From Oxalobacteraceae bacterium (GTDB lineage Bacteria > Pseudomonadota > Gammaproteobacteria > Burkholderiales > Burkholderiaceae_D): a stretch of 6,985 nucleotides of DNA. The stretch's first letter is position 1; each line of letters begins with the position of its first letter. The notes under the pieces were generated by a model. The model was not told the origin of the DNA. It was given only the letters and a program-made list of their open reading frames with translations, and searched no databases. Positions 1 through 6,637 of this stretch are shown one piece after another. The stretch spans positions 1 to 6,985 of the forward strand of contig CANGFL010000068.1 in the NCBI GenBank assembly GCA_947453015.1. The letters run 5' to 3'. A program made the translations under genes and the position numbers.

Positions 1-2084
1 AAATCGGGTCGATCAGGTAGATAAATCATTACGTGTAAACCTTCACCCACCGGACCTAGCCTGCAGCGGACTATTGGCGATGACGAGTGTACGTTTTCAC
101 ACAACACTCGGGTTTGCCAGGCGATTTCGGCGGCGTCGTGTCGTAGGAAATAACCTACGTCTAGAGTTTTCCAAAGTGCTTCATGAGCATTTTCTGACAA
201 GCCAAACAGACGCAAACTGGCGATCGCTTCTTGCTGACGGTTTCGCAATTCGCGATCAGGCGCAGGCGCTTCACCACCCATCACTCGCAAACTCATACGA
301 TATAAATCTTCGAGTAATTTACCTTTCCAGGCATTCCAGACTTTCGGGCTGGTGCCGCGGATATCAGCAACCGTCAATAAATACAGCGCCGTCAGGTGAC
401 GCTCATCTTTAACGACGTTCACGAAGGCACGAATAACATCAGGGTCGGATAGATCTTGTTTTTGTGCGACTTGTGACATGAGGAGGTGGTGTTCCACCAA
501 AAAAACCACGAGATGTGATTCTTCTTTAGACAGGCCATGCTCTCGACAAAAACGTCGCGCATCTTCTTTGCCTAAATGAGAATGATCACCACCGCGACCT
601 TTAGCGATATCGTGAAAGAGTGCCGCCGCGTAGATAAGCCAGGGATGCGGGAAATTCGCCATCAACTGACTACAGAACGGATATTCATGCGCATGCTCTG
701 GAATCGCAAAACGGCGCACATTGCGAAGGACCATCAAGATATGCTGGTCGACGGTATACACATGAAATAAATCATGTTGCATCTGACCGATGATGCGACG
801 GAAAGCGGGTAAGTAGCGTCCTAATATAGACAGCTGATTCATTTGACGCAGCGCGTGCGTTACCCCTTTAGGTGACTGCAAGATTTGCAAAAAGAGATAA
901 CGATTAATAGGCGCGCGCCTAAAGCGTGCATCGATGCGTGAACGTTCATGCCAAAGCGCACGCTGTGTGCGTGCGGTCATACCTTTAAGTTCACCGTGTT
1001 GTTCCAACAACAGGAAAATTTCCAACATCGATGAAGGAACTTCTTCGAATATTTTGTCGTGCGCGATGTCTATCATTCCGTTGACTTCGTTGAAACGGAC
1101 ATTCACAGGACGTGAAACACTCGGTTGTGGAAATAGATGAGCTTCAATATTTTGTAGCAGTAGGCTATTTAATTGCGTGACCGCTTTAGCCGCCCAGTAG
1201 TAACGCTGCATCAAGACTTCACTGGCGCGTCGTGTGGCTGAAGTTGTAAAACCGAAGGTTTCCGCGACAGAGCCTTGCACATCAAACACCAGCCTGTCTT
1301 CCCGACGCTGCGTATGTAAGTGAAGGCGTATTCGTATGTCTTTGAAAGCGCGTTCTTTTTGCGCTAGCTGACGTGCTTCAGTCAGTGTGATCAAGTCATT
1401 CGCGGCGAGTTCACGCCAGGATTGCCCCAAACCTGCCGCCTTAGCCACCCAAAGAATCACCTGCAGATCGCGCAAGCCGCCCGGGCTTTCTTTGCAATTA
1501 GGTTCGAGGCTGTACGGTGTATTTTCGTACTTAACGTGGCGCTGCCTGAGTTCTAGTATTTTTGCTTGAAAAAATGCACGCGAATCCATCGCTTGCGCAA
1601 AGCGTTCACACAAGGTTTCAAATAACGTTTTGTTGCCGCATAAGCGGCGGGCTTCAAGCAAGCTGGTTTGAACAGTAATGTCAGCCGATGACTCGGTCAT
1701 GCATTCGTCTACCGTGCGAATGCTATGCCCAATCTCTAAACCGAGATCCCACAACATTTGCACCAGTCGTTCTAATTTTTCGCGCAGCTTGTTATCCGGC
1801 GCTTGCGGCAAAAGAATCAGCAGATCGACGTCGGAATAGGGGAATAGCTCGCCGCGTCCGTAACCACCGACAGCAATCAGCGCGGTGGAAGCGGGCATAG
1901 AAAATTTTTTCCATGCAGTGATCAGCACCTTATCAGTGGCTTGCCGCATGGCTTTTAGCAGTCGCTCTGGCTTACGATCGTTTTCGTAAGCGCTGACGAT
2001 CAGTTGGCGCTCTTGCTTTAACTGCTCGCGCAGTAAAGTTGCCAGAGCGGCGGTATCAGGCAAGGGCGGCAATGCTGCCGGCAT
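1..2084 (-). CDS. glnD: Bifunctional PII uridylyltransferase / uridylyl-removing enzyme GlnD, 3' end cut off by window
   Basis: GlnD adds UMP to PII proteins when glutamine is low and removes it when glutamine is high, so it is the cytoplasmic glutamine sensor above nitrogen assimilation. I translated the minus strand from the ATG at 2084: it stays open for 694 codons to the window edge. The nucleotidyltransferase motif GGYGRGEL is at residues 73-80, followed by SDVDLL (84-89) with the two catalytic aspartates. The HD hydrolase domain shows HVYTVDQH (441-448), FHD with H491-D492, and the following KGRGGDHS. Further on are [13 protein letters not shown] and the onset of the first ACT domain (GEGLHVMIY, about 680-688). 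Homologues are about 860-890 residues, so the rest of both glutamine-sensing ACT domains lies outside the window. The start is firm: the same frame upstream reaches a stop at 2133-2135 with no earlier start codon. The start lies within map, overlapping it by 29 bp, so the two are probably cotranscribed and translationally coupled. The Shine-Dalgarno is weak. No frameshift is seen. Confidence 0.97.
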   Translation of the reverse strand, partial: MPAALPPLPDTAALATLLREQLKQERQLIVSAYENDRKPERLLKAMRQATDKVLITAWKKFSMPASTALIAVGGYGRGELFPYSDVDLLILLPQAPDNKLREKLERLVQMLWDLGLEIGHSIRTVDECMTESSADITVQTSLLEARRLCGNKTLFETLCERFAQAMDSRAFFQAKILELRQRHVKYENTPYSLEPNCKESPGGLRDLQVILWVAKAAGLGQSWRELAANDLITLTEARQLAQKERAFKDIRIRLHLHTQRREDRLVFDVQGSVAETFGFTTSATRRASEVLMQRYYWAAKAVTQLNSLLLQNIEAHLFPQPSVSRPVNVRFNEVNGMIDIAHDKIFEEVPSSMLEIFLLLEQHGELKGMTARTQRALWHERSRIDARFRRAPINRYLFLQILQSPKGVTHALRQMNQLSILGRYLPAFRRIIGQMQHDLFHVYTVDQHILMVLRNVRRFAIPEHAHEYPFCSQLMANFPHPWLIYAAALFHDIAKGRGGDHSHLGKEDARRFCREHGLSKEESHLVVFLVEHHLLMSQVAQKQDLSDPDVIRAFVNVVKDERHLTALYLLTVADIRGTSPKVWNAWKGKLLEDLYRMSLRVMGGEAPAPDRELRNRQQEAIASLRLFGLSENAHEALWKTLDVGYFLRHDAAEIAWQTRVLCENVHSSSPIVRCRLGPVGEGLHVMIYLPDRPD

Positions 2085-2892
2085 GATGTTCTTTAATGAA
2101 GGAAGGTGGTGCGGGCATCTCGGGAGAAATCGTCAACACTTCAAATCCGGTTTCAGTCACCAGTACGGTGTGCTCCCATTGGGCAGAAAGGCTGCGATCG
2201 CGAGTTTTGATTGTCCAACCATCACCCATTTCACGGATTTCGCGACGGCCGGCATTAATCATAGGCTCGACGGTAAAAATCATACCTGCTCGCAGTTCTG
2301 CCAACGTACCAGGACGTCCATAGTGAAGAACCTGCGGCTCTTCATGAAAAACTTTTCCGATGCCGTGTCCGCAAAATTCACGCACGACTGAAAAGCCCGC
2401 AGCTTCTGCGTGCTGCTGAATCACATGACCAATATCGCCGAGATGGGCGCCGGGACGTATTTTTGAAATACCTAGCCACATGCAATCGTAGGTGATGTCT
2501 CCCAGCCGTTTGGCGAGGATGGAGGGTTCGCCAACATAAAACATGCGACTGGTATCGCCGTGATAACCATTTTTGATAACGGTGATATCGAGGTTAACCG
2601 CATCACCATTTTTTAATACCTTGTCGCCGGGTATGCCATGGCAGACCACATCGTTGATCGATGTGCAGATCGACTTTGGGTAAGGCGTGTAACCGGGCGG
2701 ACAGTAATTCAGTGGTGCTGGGATACATTGTTGAACGTCGACCATGTAGTCATGGCAGAGCTTATCTAATTCGCCGGTGCTGATTCCGGCAACGACATGC
2801 GGGGCGATGAAATCGAGAACTTCAGCCGCTAGTTTGCCGGCGATGCGCATGCCTTCGATATCTTCAGCAGTTTTGATGGAAATTGAACCCAT
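2056..2892 (-). CDS. map: Type I methionine aminopeptidase
   Basis: Map removes the initiator methionine from nascent proteins whose second residue is small, acting in the cytoplasm at the ribosome exit. The 278-residue product has the five expected metal ligands by alignment from memory with the E. coli enzyme: D102 (in NLDITV), D113 (in HGDTSR), H176 (in CGHGIG), E209 (in TVEPMI) and E240 (in QWEHTV). The substrate-contacting H85 lies in CHGIPG and H183 in VFHEEP. The N-terminus [13 protein letters not shown] matches the family start, which supports the ATG at 2892, although no good Shine-Dalgarno precedes it. The C-terminus carries about 15 residues past the family core, and the last codons overlap the start of glnD in another frame. 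It is transcribed away from rpsB; a TATAAT on the minus strand 54 bp upstream is a likely -10. The product and family are certain. Confidence 0.98.
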   Translation of the reverse strand: MGSISIKTAEDIEGMRIAGKLAAEVLDFIAPHVVAGISTGELDKLCHDYMVDVQQCIPAPLNYCPPGYTPYPKSICTSINDVVCHGIPGDKVLKNGDAVNLDITVIKNGYHGDTSRMFYVGEPSILAKRLGDITYDCMWLGISKIRPGAHLGDIGHVIQQHAEAAGFSVVREFCGHGIGKVFHEEPQVLHYGRPGTLAELRAGMIFTVEPMINAGRREIREMGDGWTIKTRDRSLSAQWEHTVLVTETGFEVLTISPEMPAPPSFIKEHHAGSIAALA

Positions 2893-2945
2893 GAGATGGT
2901 GTCAGGTAAGGCGAGATGTACGCCGTTTGATTCATAGAAGGCAAA

Positions 2946-2951
2946 ATTATA
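2946..2951 (-). promoter_or_regulatory. Candidate -10 element for map-glnD
   Basis: The minus strand reads TATAAT, a perfect -10 hexamer, 54 bp upstream of the map ATG, followed by TTTGCC. No recognisable -35 hexamer lies at 16-18 bp; that stretch is GC-rich. It would give a leader of about 45-50 nt. The placement and perfect hexamer favour it, but the missing -35 limits confidence. Confidence 0.45.
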
Positions 2952-2991
2952 GTCGAGCCGGGTGTTTAGCGCGCCTAAGCTGGCAATGATG

Positions 2992-3018
2992 TTAAAAATG
3001 GTGGAATTCGTATACAAT
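2992..3018 (+). promoter_or_regulatory. Candidate rpsB promoter
   Basis: TACAAT (3013-3018, five of six matches to TATAAT) is followed directly by a GC-rich discriminator, CGCGGG. Such discriminators are typical of promoters for ribosomal genes under stringent control, so ppGpp control is inferred. The best -35 is TTAAAA at 2992-2997 (four of six) with a short 15-bp spacer. Transcription from about 3024 would give a leader of about 160 nt before rpsB. It lies back to back with the map -10, about 60 bp away. Confidence 0.5.
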
Positions 3019-3048
3019 CGCGGGTTAGCTTAGGCGGAATCGTCATTA

Positions 3049-3077
3049 TTAGCTGTTCACGCTGAATAAAAAGCTAA
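3049..3077 (+). promoter_or_regulatory. Hairpin in the upstream part of the rpsB leader
   Basis: TTAGCT (3049-3054) can pair with AGCTAA (3072-3077), and inside it TTCA (3056-3059) pairs with TGAA (3063-3066) around a CGC loop. An alternative AT-rich pairing of ATAAAAAG (3066-3073) with the CTTTTTTAT at 3087-3095 overlaps it. Function is unknown; it may be part of a folded S2 leader. Confidence 0.3.
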
Positions 3078-3102
3078 ATACGTTATCTTTTTTATAAAAC
3101 AC

Positions 3103-3158
3103 GAGCCTGTATCGTCAAGGGTGCCCAAGGTAGTTACTAAGGGTTACTGATCAGGCTC
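3103..3158 (+). promoter_or_regulatory. Long-range stem in the rpsB leader (candidate S2 autoregulatory fold)
   Basis: GAGCCTG (3103-3109) is perfectly complementary to CAGGCTC (3152-3158). The stem continues with ATC (3111-3113) to GAT (3149-3151) after one bulged T at 3110, giving ten base pairs. The enclosed arm can fold further: CCC (3124-3126) with GGG (3141-3143), and TAG (3131-3133) with CTA (3137-3139) around TTA. In E. coli, S2 is known to repress rpsB-tsf through its leader. That this fold does the same here is inference. It shares bases 3156-3158 with the hairpin that hides the rpsB Shine-Dalgarno. Confidence 0.45.
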
Positions 3159-3175
3159 CAGACCCAACCCTGGAG
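3156..3175 (+). promoter_or_regulatory. Hairpin sequestering the rpsB Shine-Dalgarno
   Basis: CTCCAG (3156-3161) pairs perfectly with CTGGAG (3170-3175) around an 8-base loop. The 3' arm contains the GGAG ribosome binding site (3172-3175), which sits 8 nt before the rpsB ATG. When formed it should reduce initiation. The longer upstream stem at 3103-3158 would open it. Confidence 0.5.
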
Positions 3176-3183
3176 AGTCTTAA

Positions 3184-3933
3184 ATGTCAGTTACCATGCG
3201 TGAAATGCTGGAAGCCGGTGTCCATTTCGGTCACCAAACTCGCTTCTGGAACCCAAAGATGGCCCCGTTCATATTCGGTCATCGCAACAAAATTCATATC
3301 GTCAATCTGGAAAAGACCATGCTTCATTTCCAGGAGGCGACAAAATACATACGTCAGTTGTCCGCCAATCGCGGAACCGTTCTTATGGTAGGCACCAAGC
3401 GCCAGGCTCGCGACATTATCGCGGCTGAAGCGCAGCGCGCTGGCGTTCCTTTTGTTGACCAGCGCTGGCTGGGCGGCACGCTGACCAACTTCAAAACCAT
3501 CAAAACATCCATCAAGCGCCTGAAAGAAATGGAAGCGGCGGTTGCAGATGGTTCAGTAGAGAAAATGGCGAAAAAAGAAGCGCTGCTATTTCATCGTGAA
3601 TTAGAAAAGCTCAATAAAGCTATCGGCGGCATCAAAGATATGAACGGTGTGCCGGATGCGATTTTTGTGATCGATGTCGGTTATCACAAGGGTGCCATCA
3701 CTGAAGCCGCAAAATTGGGTATTCCAGTCATCGGTATCGTTGATACCAACCACTCGCCAGCCGGTGTGACGTATGTCATTCCAGGCAATGATGATTCATC
3801 CAAAGCGATTACTTTGTACGCGCGCGGCGTAGCCGATGCAATCCTTGAAGGCCGTTCCAACGCTGTCAATGACATCGTCGAAGCCGTTAAGGGTGGCGCT
3901 GATGAATTCGTTGAGGTTAGCGGACAAGCTTAA
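3184..3933 (+). CDS. rpsB: 30S ribosomal protein S2
   Basis: S2 is a late-assembling protein of the 30S subunit, bound between head and body, that helps recruit S1. The 249-residue product has the usual length and starts with the family N-terminus [18 protein letters not shown]. It then shows [13 protein letters not shown] (20-32), KRQARDII (72-79), the signature [11 protein letters not shown] (93-103), a charged coiled-coil hairpin around residues 105-150, and the C-terminal [11 protein letters not shown] / VIPGNDDS block (185-206). The ATG at 3184 follows GGAG with 8-nt spacing. It is the first gene of a plus-strand cluster and is divergent from map. The leader is long and structured, which fits the known S2 autoregulation of rpsB-tsf in E. 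coli; the elements here are inferred. A terminator-like hairpin lies between it and tsf. Identity is certain. Confidence 0.99.
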   Translation: MSVTMREMLEAGVHFGHQTRFWNPKMAPFIFGHRNKIHIVNLEKTMLHFQEATKYIRQLSANRGTVLMVGTKRQARDIIAAEAQRAGVPFVDQRWLGGTLTNFKTIKTSIKRLKEMEAAVADGSVEKMAKKEALLFHRELEKLNKAIGGIKDMNGVPDAIFVIDVGYHKGAITEAAKLGIPVIGIVDTNHSPAGVTYVIPGNDDSSKAITLYARGVADAILEGRSNAVNDIVEAVKGGADEFVEVSGQA

Positions 3934-3947
3934 TAGCCCGTCTGCCA

Positions 3948-3965
3948 GTCCTGAATTATCAGGAC
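3948..3965 (+). promoter_or_regulatory. Hairpin after the rpsB stop
   Basis: GTCCTGA (3948-3954) pairs with TCAGGAC (3959-3965) around ATTA, giving seven perfect pairs with no T-tract. Its left arm overlaps CCAGT (3945-3949), which can instead pair with ACTGG (3972-3976) and so invade the base of the next hairpin. It may protect the rpsB 3' end or take part in attenuation. Confidence 0.45.
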
Positions 3966-3974
3966 GGAGAAACT

Positions 3975-4002
3975 GGGGCAACGAAGGTTAGCCCCTTTTT
4001 TT
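3975..4002 (+). terminator. Intrinsic terminator or attenuator between rpsB and tsf
   Basis: GGGGC (3975-3979) pairs with GCCCC (3991-3995). The stem continues as AAC with GTT after one bulged A, closed by GAAG. Seven Ts follow at 3996-4002. This has the form of a Rho-independent terminator. Since rpsB and tsf are normally cotranscribed, it more likely lets only part of the transcripts through, lowering tsf relative to rpsB. Confidence 0.7.
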
Positions 4003-4018
4003 CGAGAATTGAATAATG

Positions 4019-4036
4019 GATGGCTTATAGGCCATC
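4019..4036 (+). promoter_or_regulatory. Hairpin just upstream of the tsf ribosome binding site
   Basis: GATGGC (4019-4024) pairs with GCCATC (4031-4036) around TTATAG. It ends 8 nt before the AGGAG (4045-4049) of tsf, so it does not cover the site but could influence access or mRNA processing. Role unknown. Confidence 0.35.
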
Positions 4037-4055
4037 GTTGAACTAGGAGAGCAGA

Positions 4056-4937
4056 ATGGCAGCAATTACGGCAGCAATGGTGGGCGAGCTTCGCGCCAAA
4101 ACAGATGCCCCCATGATGGAATGCAAAAAAGCACTGACAGAAGCGGAAGGTGATATGGAACGTGCGGAAGAAATTCTGCGAGTTAAATTGGGCAGCAAAG
4201 CATCGAAAGCAGCATCACGTATCACCGCTGAAGGTGTGGTGGCTTCATACATAGCAGGCGGCGTCGGTGCTCTGGTTGAAATTAACTGCGAAACCGATTT
4301 CGTATCCAAGAACGATGACTTCCTTAAATTCACATCCGATATCGCTAAACTCGTGACTGAACATAGCCCTGCCGACGTGGCTGCGCTGTCAGCACTGGGT
4401 TTGTACGGCAAGACGGTTGAGGAAGTTCGCACCGAGTTGATCGGTCGTATCGGCGAAAACATGTCGATTCGTCGTTTTAAGCGTTTTCAAACATCAGGCA
4501 AACTGACGTCGTATCTGCACGGTACACGTATTGGCGTGATGGTTGAGTTTGAAGGTTCTGACGAACAAGTCGGTAAAGACGTAGCAATGCACATTGCTGC
4601 TATGAAGCCTGTGGCTTTGTCTTCGGACCAAGTTCCTACTGATCTGATCGAAAAAGAGCGTTCAGTAGCCAAACTTAAAGCAGAAGAGTCTGGCAAGCCA
4701 GCCGATATCGCTGCGAAAATGGTTGAAGGTTCCGTACAAAAATATCTGAAAGAAGTATCGTTGTTTGATCAGACATTCGTTAAGAATGACAAGCAAACCG
4801 TTCAGCAGATGCTGAAAGCGACGAACACGTCCGTGAAGAGCTTTGTAATGTTTATCGTTGGTGAAGGCATCGAGAAGAAGCAAGATGACTTTGCTGCAGA
4901 GGTAGCGGCGCAAGTAGCCGCCGCCAAGCAAGCGTAA
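4056..4937 (+). CDS. tsf: Translation elongation factor Ts
   Basis: EF-Ts is the guanine nucleotide exchange factor that releases GDP from EF-Tu in the cytoplasm. The product is 293 residues, typical for Burkholderiales and slightly longer than the E. coli protein. Residues 1-55 form the UBA-like N-terminal domain with [15 protein letters not shown] (16-30). The core follows, with NCETDFV (77-83), whose D81-F82 correspond to the pair that inserts beside the EF-Tu magnesium site. LHGTRIGV (154-161) contains the conserved histidine, H155. The second core repeat has [10 protein letters not shown], and the C-terminal module ends in an alanine- and lysine-rich tail. The ATG at 4056 follows AGGAG (4045-4049) with 6-nt spacing. 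It lies 122 bp after rpsB, behind a terminator-like hairpin, and is followed at once by a strong terminator. Identity is certain. Confidence 0.99.
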   Translation: MAAITAAMVGELRAKTDAPMMECKKALTEAEGDMERAEEILRVKLGSKASKAASRITAEGVVASYIAGGVGALVEINCETDFVSKNDDFLKFTSDIAKLVTEHSPADVAALSALGLYGKTVEEVRTELIGRIGENMSIRRFKRFQTSGKLTSYLHGTRIGVMVEFEGSDEQVGKDVAMHIAAMKPVALSSDQVPTDLIEKERSVAKLKAEESGKPADIAAKMVEGSVQKYLKEVSLFDQTFVKNDKQTVQQMLKATNTSVKSFVMFIVGEGIEKKQDDFAAEVAAQVAAAKQA

Positions 4938-4942
4938 TGATT

Positions 4943-4969
4943 AAAACGGGCCGCAAGGCCCGTTTTTTT
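4943..4969 (+). terminator. Strong Rho-independent terminator after tsf
   Basis: AAAACGGGCC (4943-4952) and GGCCCGTTTT (4957-4966) form a perfect 10-bp stem with a GCAA tetraloop of the GNRA class, ending in a run of seven Ts (4963-4969). It starts 5 nt after the tsf stop. It should end the rpsB-tsf transcript, making pyrH-frr a largely separate unit. Because both flanks are A and T runs, it could act in either direction. Confidence 0.92.
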
Positions 4970-5004
4970 AGCCTTCAGCAGCGCGTAGTAAGTGAATTGA
5001 AGAT

Positions 5005-5028
5005 CAACAGTTAAAATACGGGCTGTTG
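5005..5028 (+). promoter_or_regulatory. Candidate pyrH promoter -10 inside an inverted repeat
   Basis: TAAAAT (5012-5017, five of six matches to TATAAT) lies 56 bp before the pyrH start. It sits between CAACAG (5005-5010) and its perfect complement CTGTTG (5023-5028). No good -35 is visible at 16-18 bp. A promoter is expected here because of the terminator after tsf. The repeat could be an operator or form a weak hairpin. Confidence 0.35.
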
Positions 5029-5073
5029 TTCGGCGAGACTAAGTAAAAACCGAATCACCAGGGAGCAATAACT

Positions 5074-5790
5074 ATGACGTCACCCGCTTATAAGCGAGTC
5101 CTTCTGAAACTCTCCGGCGAAGCCCTAATGGGCGACGATGCCTACGGTATTAATCGAGCGACGATTGAACGCATGGTGGCTGATGTTTCTGAAATCGCCG
5201 CCATGGGTGTAGAGCTTGCGATTGTTATCGGCGGCGGGAATATTTTTCGTGGCGTCGCCCCCGGCGCCCAGGGCATGGATAGAGCAACTGCCGATTACAT
5301 GGGGATGCTCGCCACCGTAATGAATTCATTGGCGTTAGCCGATGCGATGCGTCAGGGCGGTATGACCGCTCGTGTGATGTCTGCGATTGGTATCGAGCAG
5401 GTCGTTGAACCTTATGTGCGACCTAAGGCGTTACAGTACCTTGAAGAAGGCAAGATTGTGATTTTTGCTGCTGGTACCGGCAACCCATTCTTTACCACCG
5501 ACACAGCAGCGGCCTTACGGGGAGCAGAGATTGGCGCTGAAGTCGTTCTCAAGGCAACTAAAGTCGACGGCGTGTACAGTTCTGATCCTAAAAAAGATGC
5601 CGCTGCAACTCGCTACGCCGAGATTAGCTTTGACGAAGCGATTGCAAAGCGTTTACAAGTCATGGACGCGACAGCATTTGCGCTATGCCGCGACCAAAAG
5701 CTTCCTATCCGAGTATTCTCCATTACCAAAGCAGGTGCGCTAAAGCGCGTGATACTTGGAGAAGACGAAGGAACATTAGTTCACGTATAA
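5074..5790 (+). CDS. pyrH: UMP kinase (uridylate kinase)
   Basis: PyrH phosphorylates UMP to UDP with ATP, the step that feeds UTP, CTP and UDP-sugar synthesis. It belongs to the amino acid kinase family and forms cytoplasmic hexamers, usually activated by GTP and inhibited by UTP. The 238-residue product has the expected length. KLSGEAL (12-18) is the phosphate-binding start, GGGNIFRG (53-60) the glycine loop, and [16 protein letters not shown] (69-84) contacts [19 protein letters not shown] (134-149) carries the conserved NPFFTTD motif, and [13 protein letters not shown] (160-172) is the ATP-side motif. The ATG at 5074 follows GGGAG (5061-5065) with 8-nt spacing. It is separated from tsf by a strong terminator and followed by frr after a 146-bp spacer with no obvious terminator. 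Identity is certain. Confidence 0.99.
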   Translation: MTSPAYKRVLLKLSGEALMGDDAYGINRATIERMVADVSEIAAMGVELAIVIGGGNIFRGVAPGAQGMDRATADYMGMLATVMNSLALADAMRQGGMTARVMSAIGIEQVVEPYVRPKALQYLEEGKIVIFAAGTGNPFFTTDTAAALRGAEIGAEVVLKATKVDGVYSSDPKKDAAATRYAEISFDEAIAKRLQVMDATAFALCRDQKLPIRVFSITKAGALKRVILGEDEGTLVHV

Positions 5791-5817
5791 AAGCGGTGGT
5801 ACGAGTTACATCAGCAT

Positions 5818-5846
5818 TTGTAGAATAATTATTTGCTATTTATATC
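5818..5846 (+). promoter_or_regulatory. Candidate frr promoter
   Basis: TTGTAG (5818-5823, three of six matches to TTGACA) and TATATC (5841-5846, four of six matches to TATAAT) are separated by exactly 17 bp in an AT-rich stretch between pyrH and frr. The scores are modest, and AT-rich spacers give chance matches. Readthrough from pyrH is also possible because no terminator is seen after it. Confidence 0.3.
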
Positions 5847-5878
5847 TAGGATTTTGAGTAGCCATTGGTAAACTGATT

Positions 5879-5926
5879 GAATTGGTGAATCATCGAATCG
5901 TTGAATCATTGAATTAAAGAATTACA
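5879..5926 (+). repeat. Six tandem copies of a degenerate 8-bp repeat (GAATNNNN) upstream of frr
   Basis: GAAT begins at 5879, 5887, 5895, 5903, 5911 and 5919, always exactly 8 bp apart. The four following bases vary as TGGT, CATC, CGTT, CATT, TAAA and TACA. The array ends on the first base of the AGGAG ribosome binding site of frr (5926-5930). The phasing is seen directly. Whether it arose by slippage or has a regulatory role is unknown. Confidence 0.75.
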
Positions 5927-5936
5927 GGAGAGCAGT

Positions 5937-6497
5937 ATGAGCGTTGCCGACGTTAAAAAAAATACCGATCAAAAAATGCAAAAGTCGATCGAGACCCTCA
6001 AGAACGATCTCGCCAAAGTGCGGACCGGCCGGGCGCATGTGGGCATGTTGGATCATGTTCAAGTTGATTACTACGGTACTCCCACACATATCAATCAAGT
6101 CGCTAACGTGACCTTGCTCGATGCGCGCACCATTGGTGTTCAGCCATGGGAAAAAAAGATGATCGCGACCGTCGAAAAAGCGATCCGCGAATCCGATCTT
6201 GGTCTAAATCCTTCGACGCAAGGTGATGTGATTCGTGTTCCTACGCCCGCCTTGACTGAAGAGCGTCGTAAAGAGATGGTGAAGCTCGTTAAGACTGAAG
6301 CGGAAGATGCCAAGATCGCGATTCGTAATATTCGTCGTGATGCCAATGAGGGCTTGAAGAAGCTCTTGAAAGACAAAACAATTTCGGAAGATGATGAGCG
6401 TCGTGCTCAAGACGACGTGCAAAAACTGACCGATAAATTTGTCGCAGAAGTCGACAAGCTCGTGGCAGAAAAAGAAAAAGAAGTGCTGACTGTTTAA
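5937..6497 (+). CDS. frr: Ribosome recycling factor
   Basis: RRF works with EF-G to split the post-termination ribosome so subunits can be reused. The 186-residue product is the standard length (about 185) and spans the whole L-shaped protein. The long three-helix bundle of domain I covers roughly residues 1-30 and 105-186. Domain II, a beta sandwich, lies between and includes [16 protein letters not shown] (43-58) and VQPWEKKM (68-75). Conserved blocks are KVRTGRA (27-33) and IRNIRRDAN (129-137), the latter being the arginine-rich helix that contacts 23S rRNA. The ATG at 5937 follows AGGAG (5926-5930) with 6-nt spacing. It lies between pyrH and uppS, as in most proteobacteria. The leader carries the phased GAAT repeats. 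Identity is certain. Confidence 0.99.
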   Translation: MSVADVKKNTDQKMQKSIETLKNDLAKVRTGRAHVGMLDHVQVDYYGTPTHINQVANVTLLDARTIGVQPWEKKMIATVEKAIRESDLGLNPSTQGDVIRVPTPALTEERRKEMVKLVKTEAEDAKIAIRNIRRDANEGLKKLLKDKTISEDDERRAQDDVQKLTDKFVAEVDKLVAEKEKEVLTV

Positions 6498-6559
6498 CCG
6501 TCCTTTGTGTAGCTAATTTTCAGAAAGACAGTCTCTTGATTAGAACTCGCTATTCCTTG

Positions 6560-6637
6560 ATGGATGACATCACATATTGCGCGGCCGTCGTCGCACGGCA
6601 GACTATCCAAACTTTGCGGATGCGGGCTAAGCAATGA
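6560..6637 (+). other. Possible 25-codon leader frame ending on the uppS start
   Basis: An ATG at 6560 opens a 25-codon frame beginning MDDITYCAAVV and ending RMRAKQ. Its TGA (6635-6637) overlaps the uppS ATG (6634-6636) as ATGA. It has no Shine-Dalgarno of its own and no family that I recognise. A GCCGT (6584-6588) / ACGGC (6595-6599) hairpin lies inside it. It could be a coupling peptide for uppS, or chance. Confidence 0.15.

Noticed and set aside
74..1900. Several short plus-strand open frames of 60-112 codons
   Set aside because: They lie antisense to glnD, whose minus-strand frame is continuous and full of family motifs. None has a recognisable product or a convincing ribosome binding site.
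1..2055. Possible broken gene or non-coding region, because no complete frame is present on the left
   Set aside because: Translating the minus strand from 2084 gives one uninterrupted GlnD frame to the window edge. It only lacks its stop because the gene leaves the window.
3141..3175. H-type pseudoknot from GGGTT/AACCC and CTCCA/TGGAG in the rpsB leader
   Set aside because: The pairs exist, but the loop that must cross the 5-bp first stem has zero nucleotides, which makes the fold sterically doubtful. The simple competing stems explain the sequence better.
4043..4462. 139-codon minus-strand frame
   Set aside because: It is a shadow of tsf, serine- and arginine-rich as is usual for antisense frames of alanine-rich genes, with no family resemblance.
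5005..5028. LexA operator at the pyrH promoter
   Set aside because: The half-sites are in the wrong order: LexA sites read CTGT then ACAG, while here ACAG comes first and CTGT second, with 12-bp spacing.
5879..5926. CRISPR-like array
   Set aside because: The unit is 8 bp with a 4-bp constant part. There are no long repeats or unique spacers and no cas genes.
6498..6633. Terminator between frr and uppS
   Set aside because: No GC-rich stem followed by a T-tract is present. The GCCGT/ACGGC hairpin has no T run after it.
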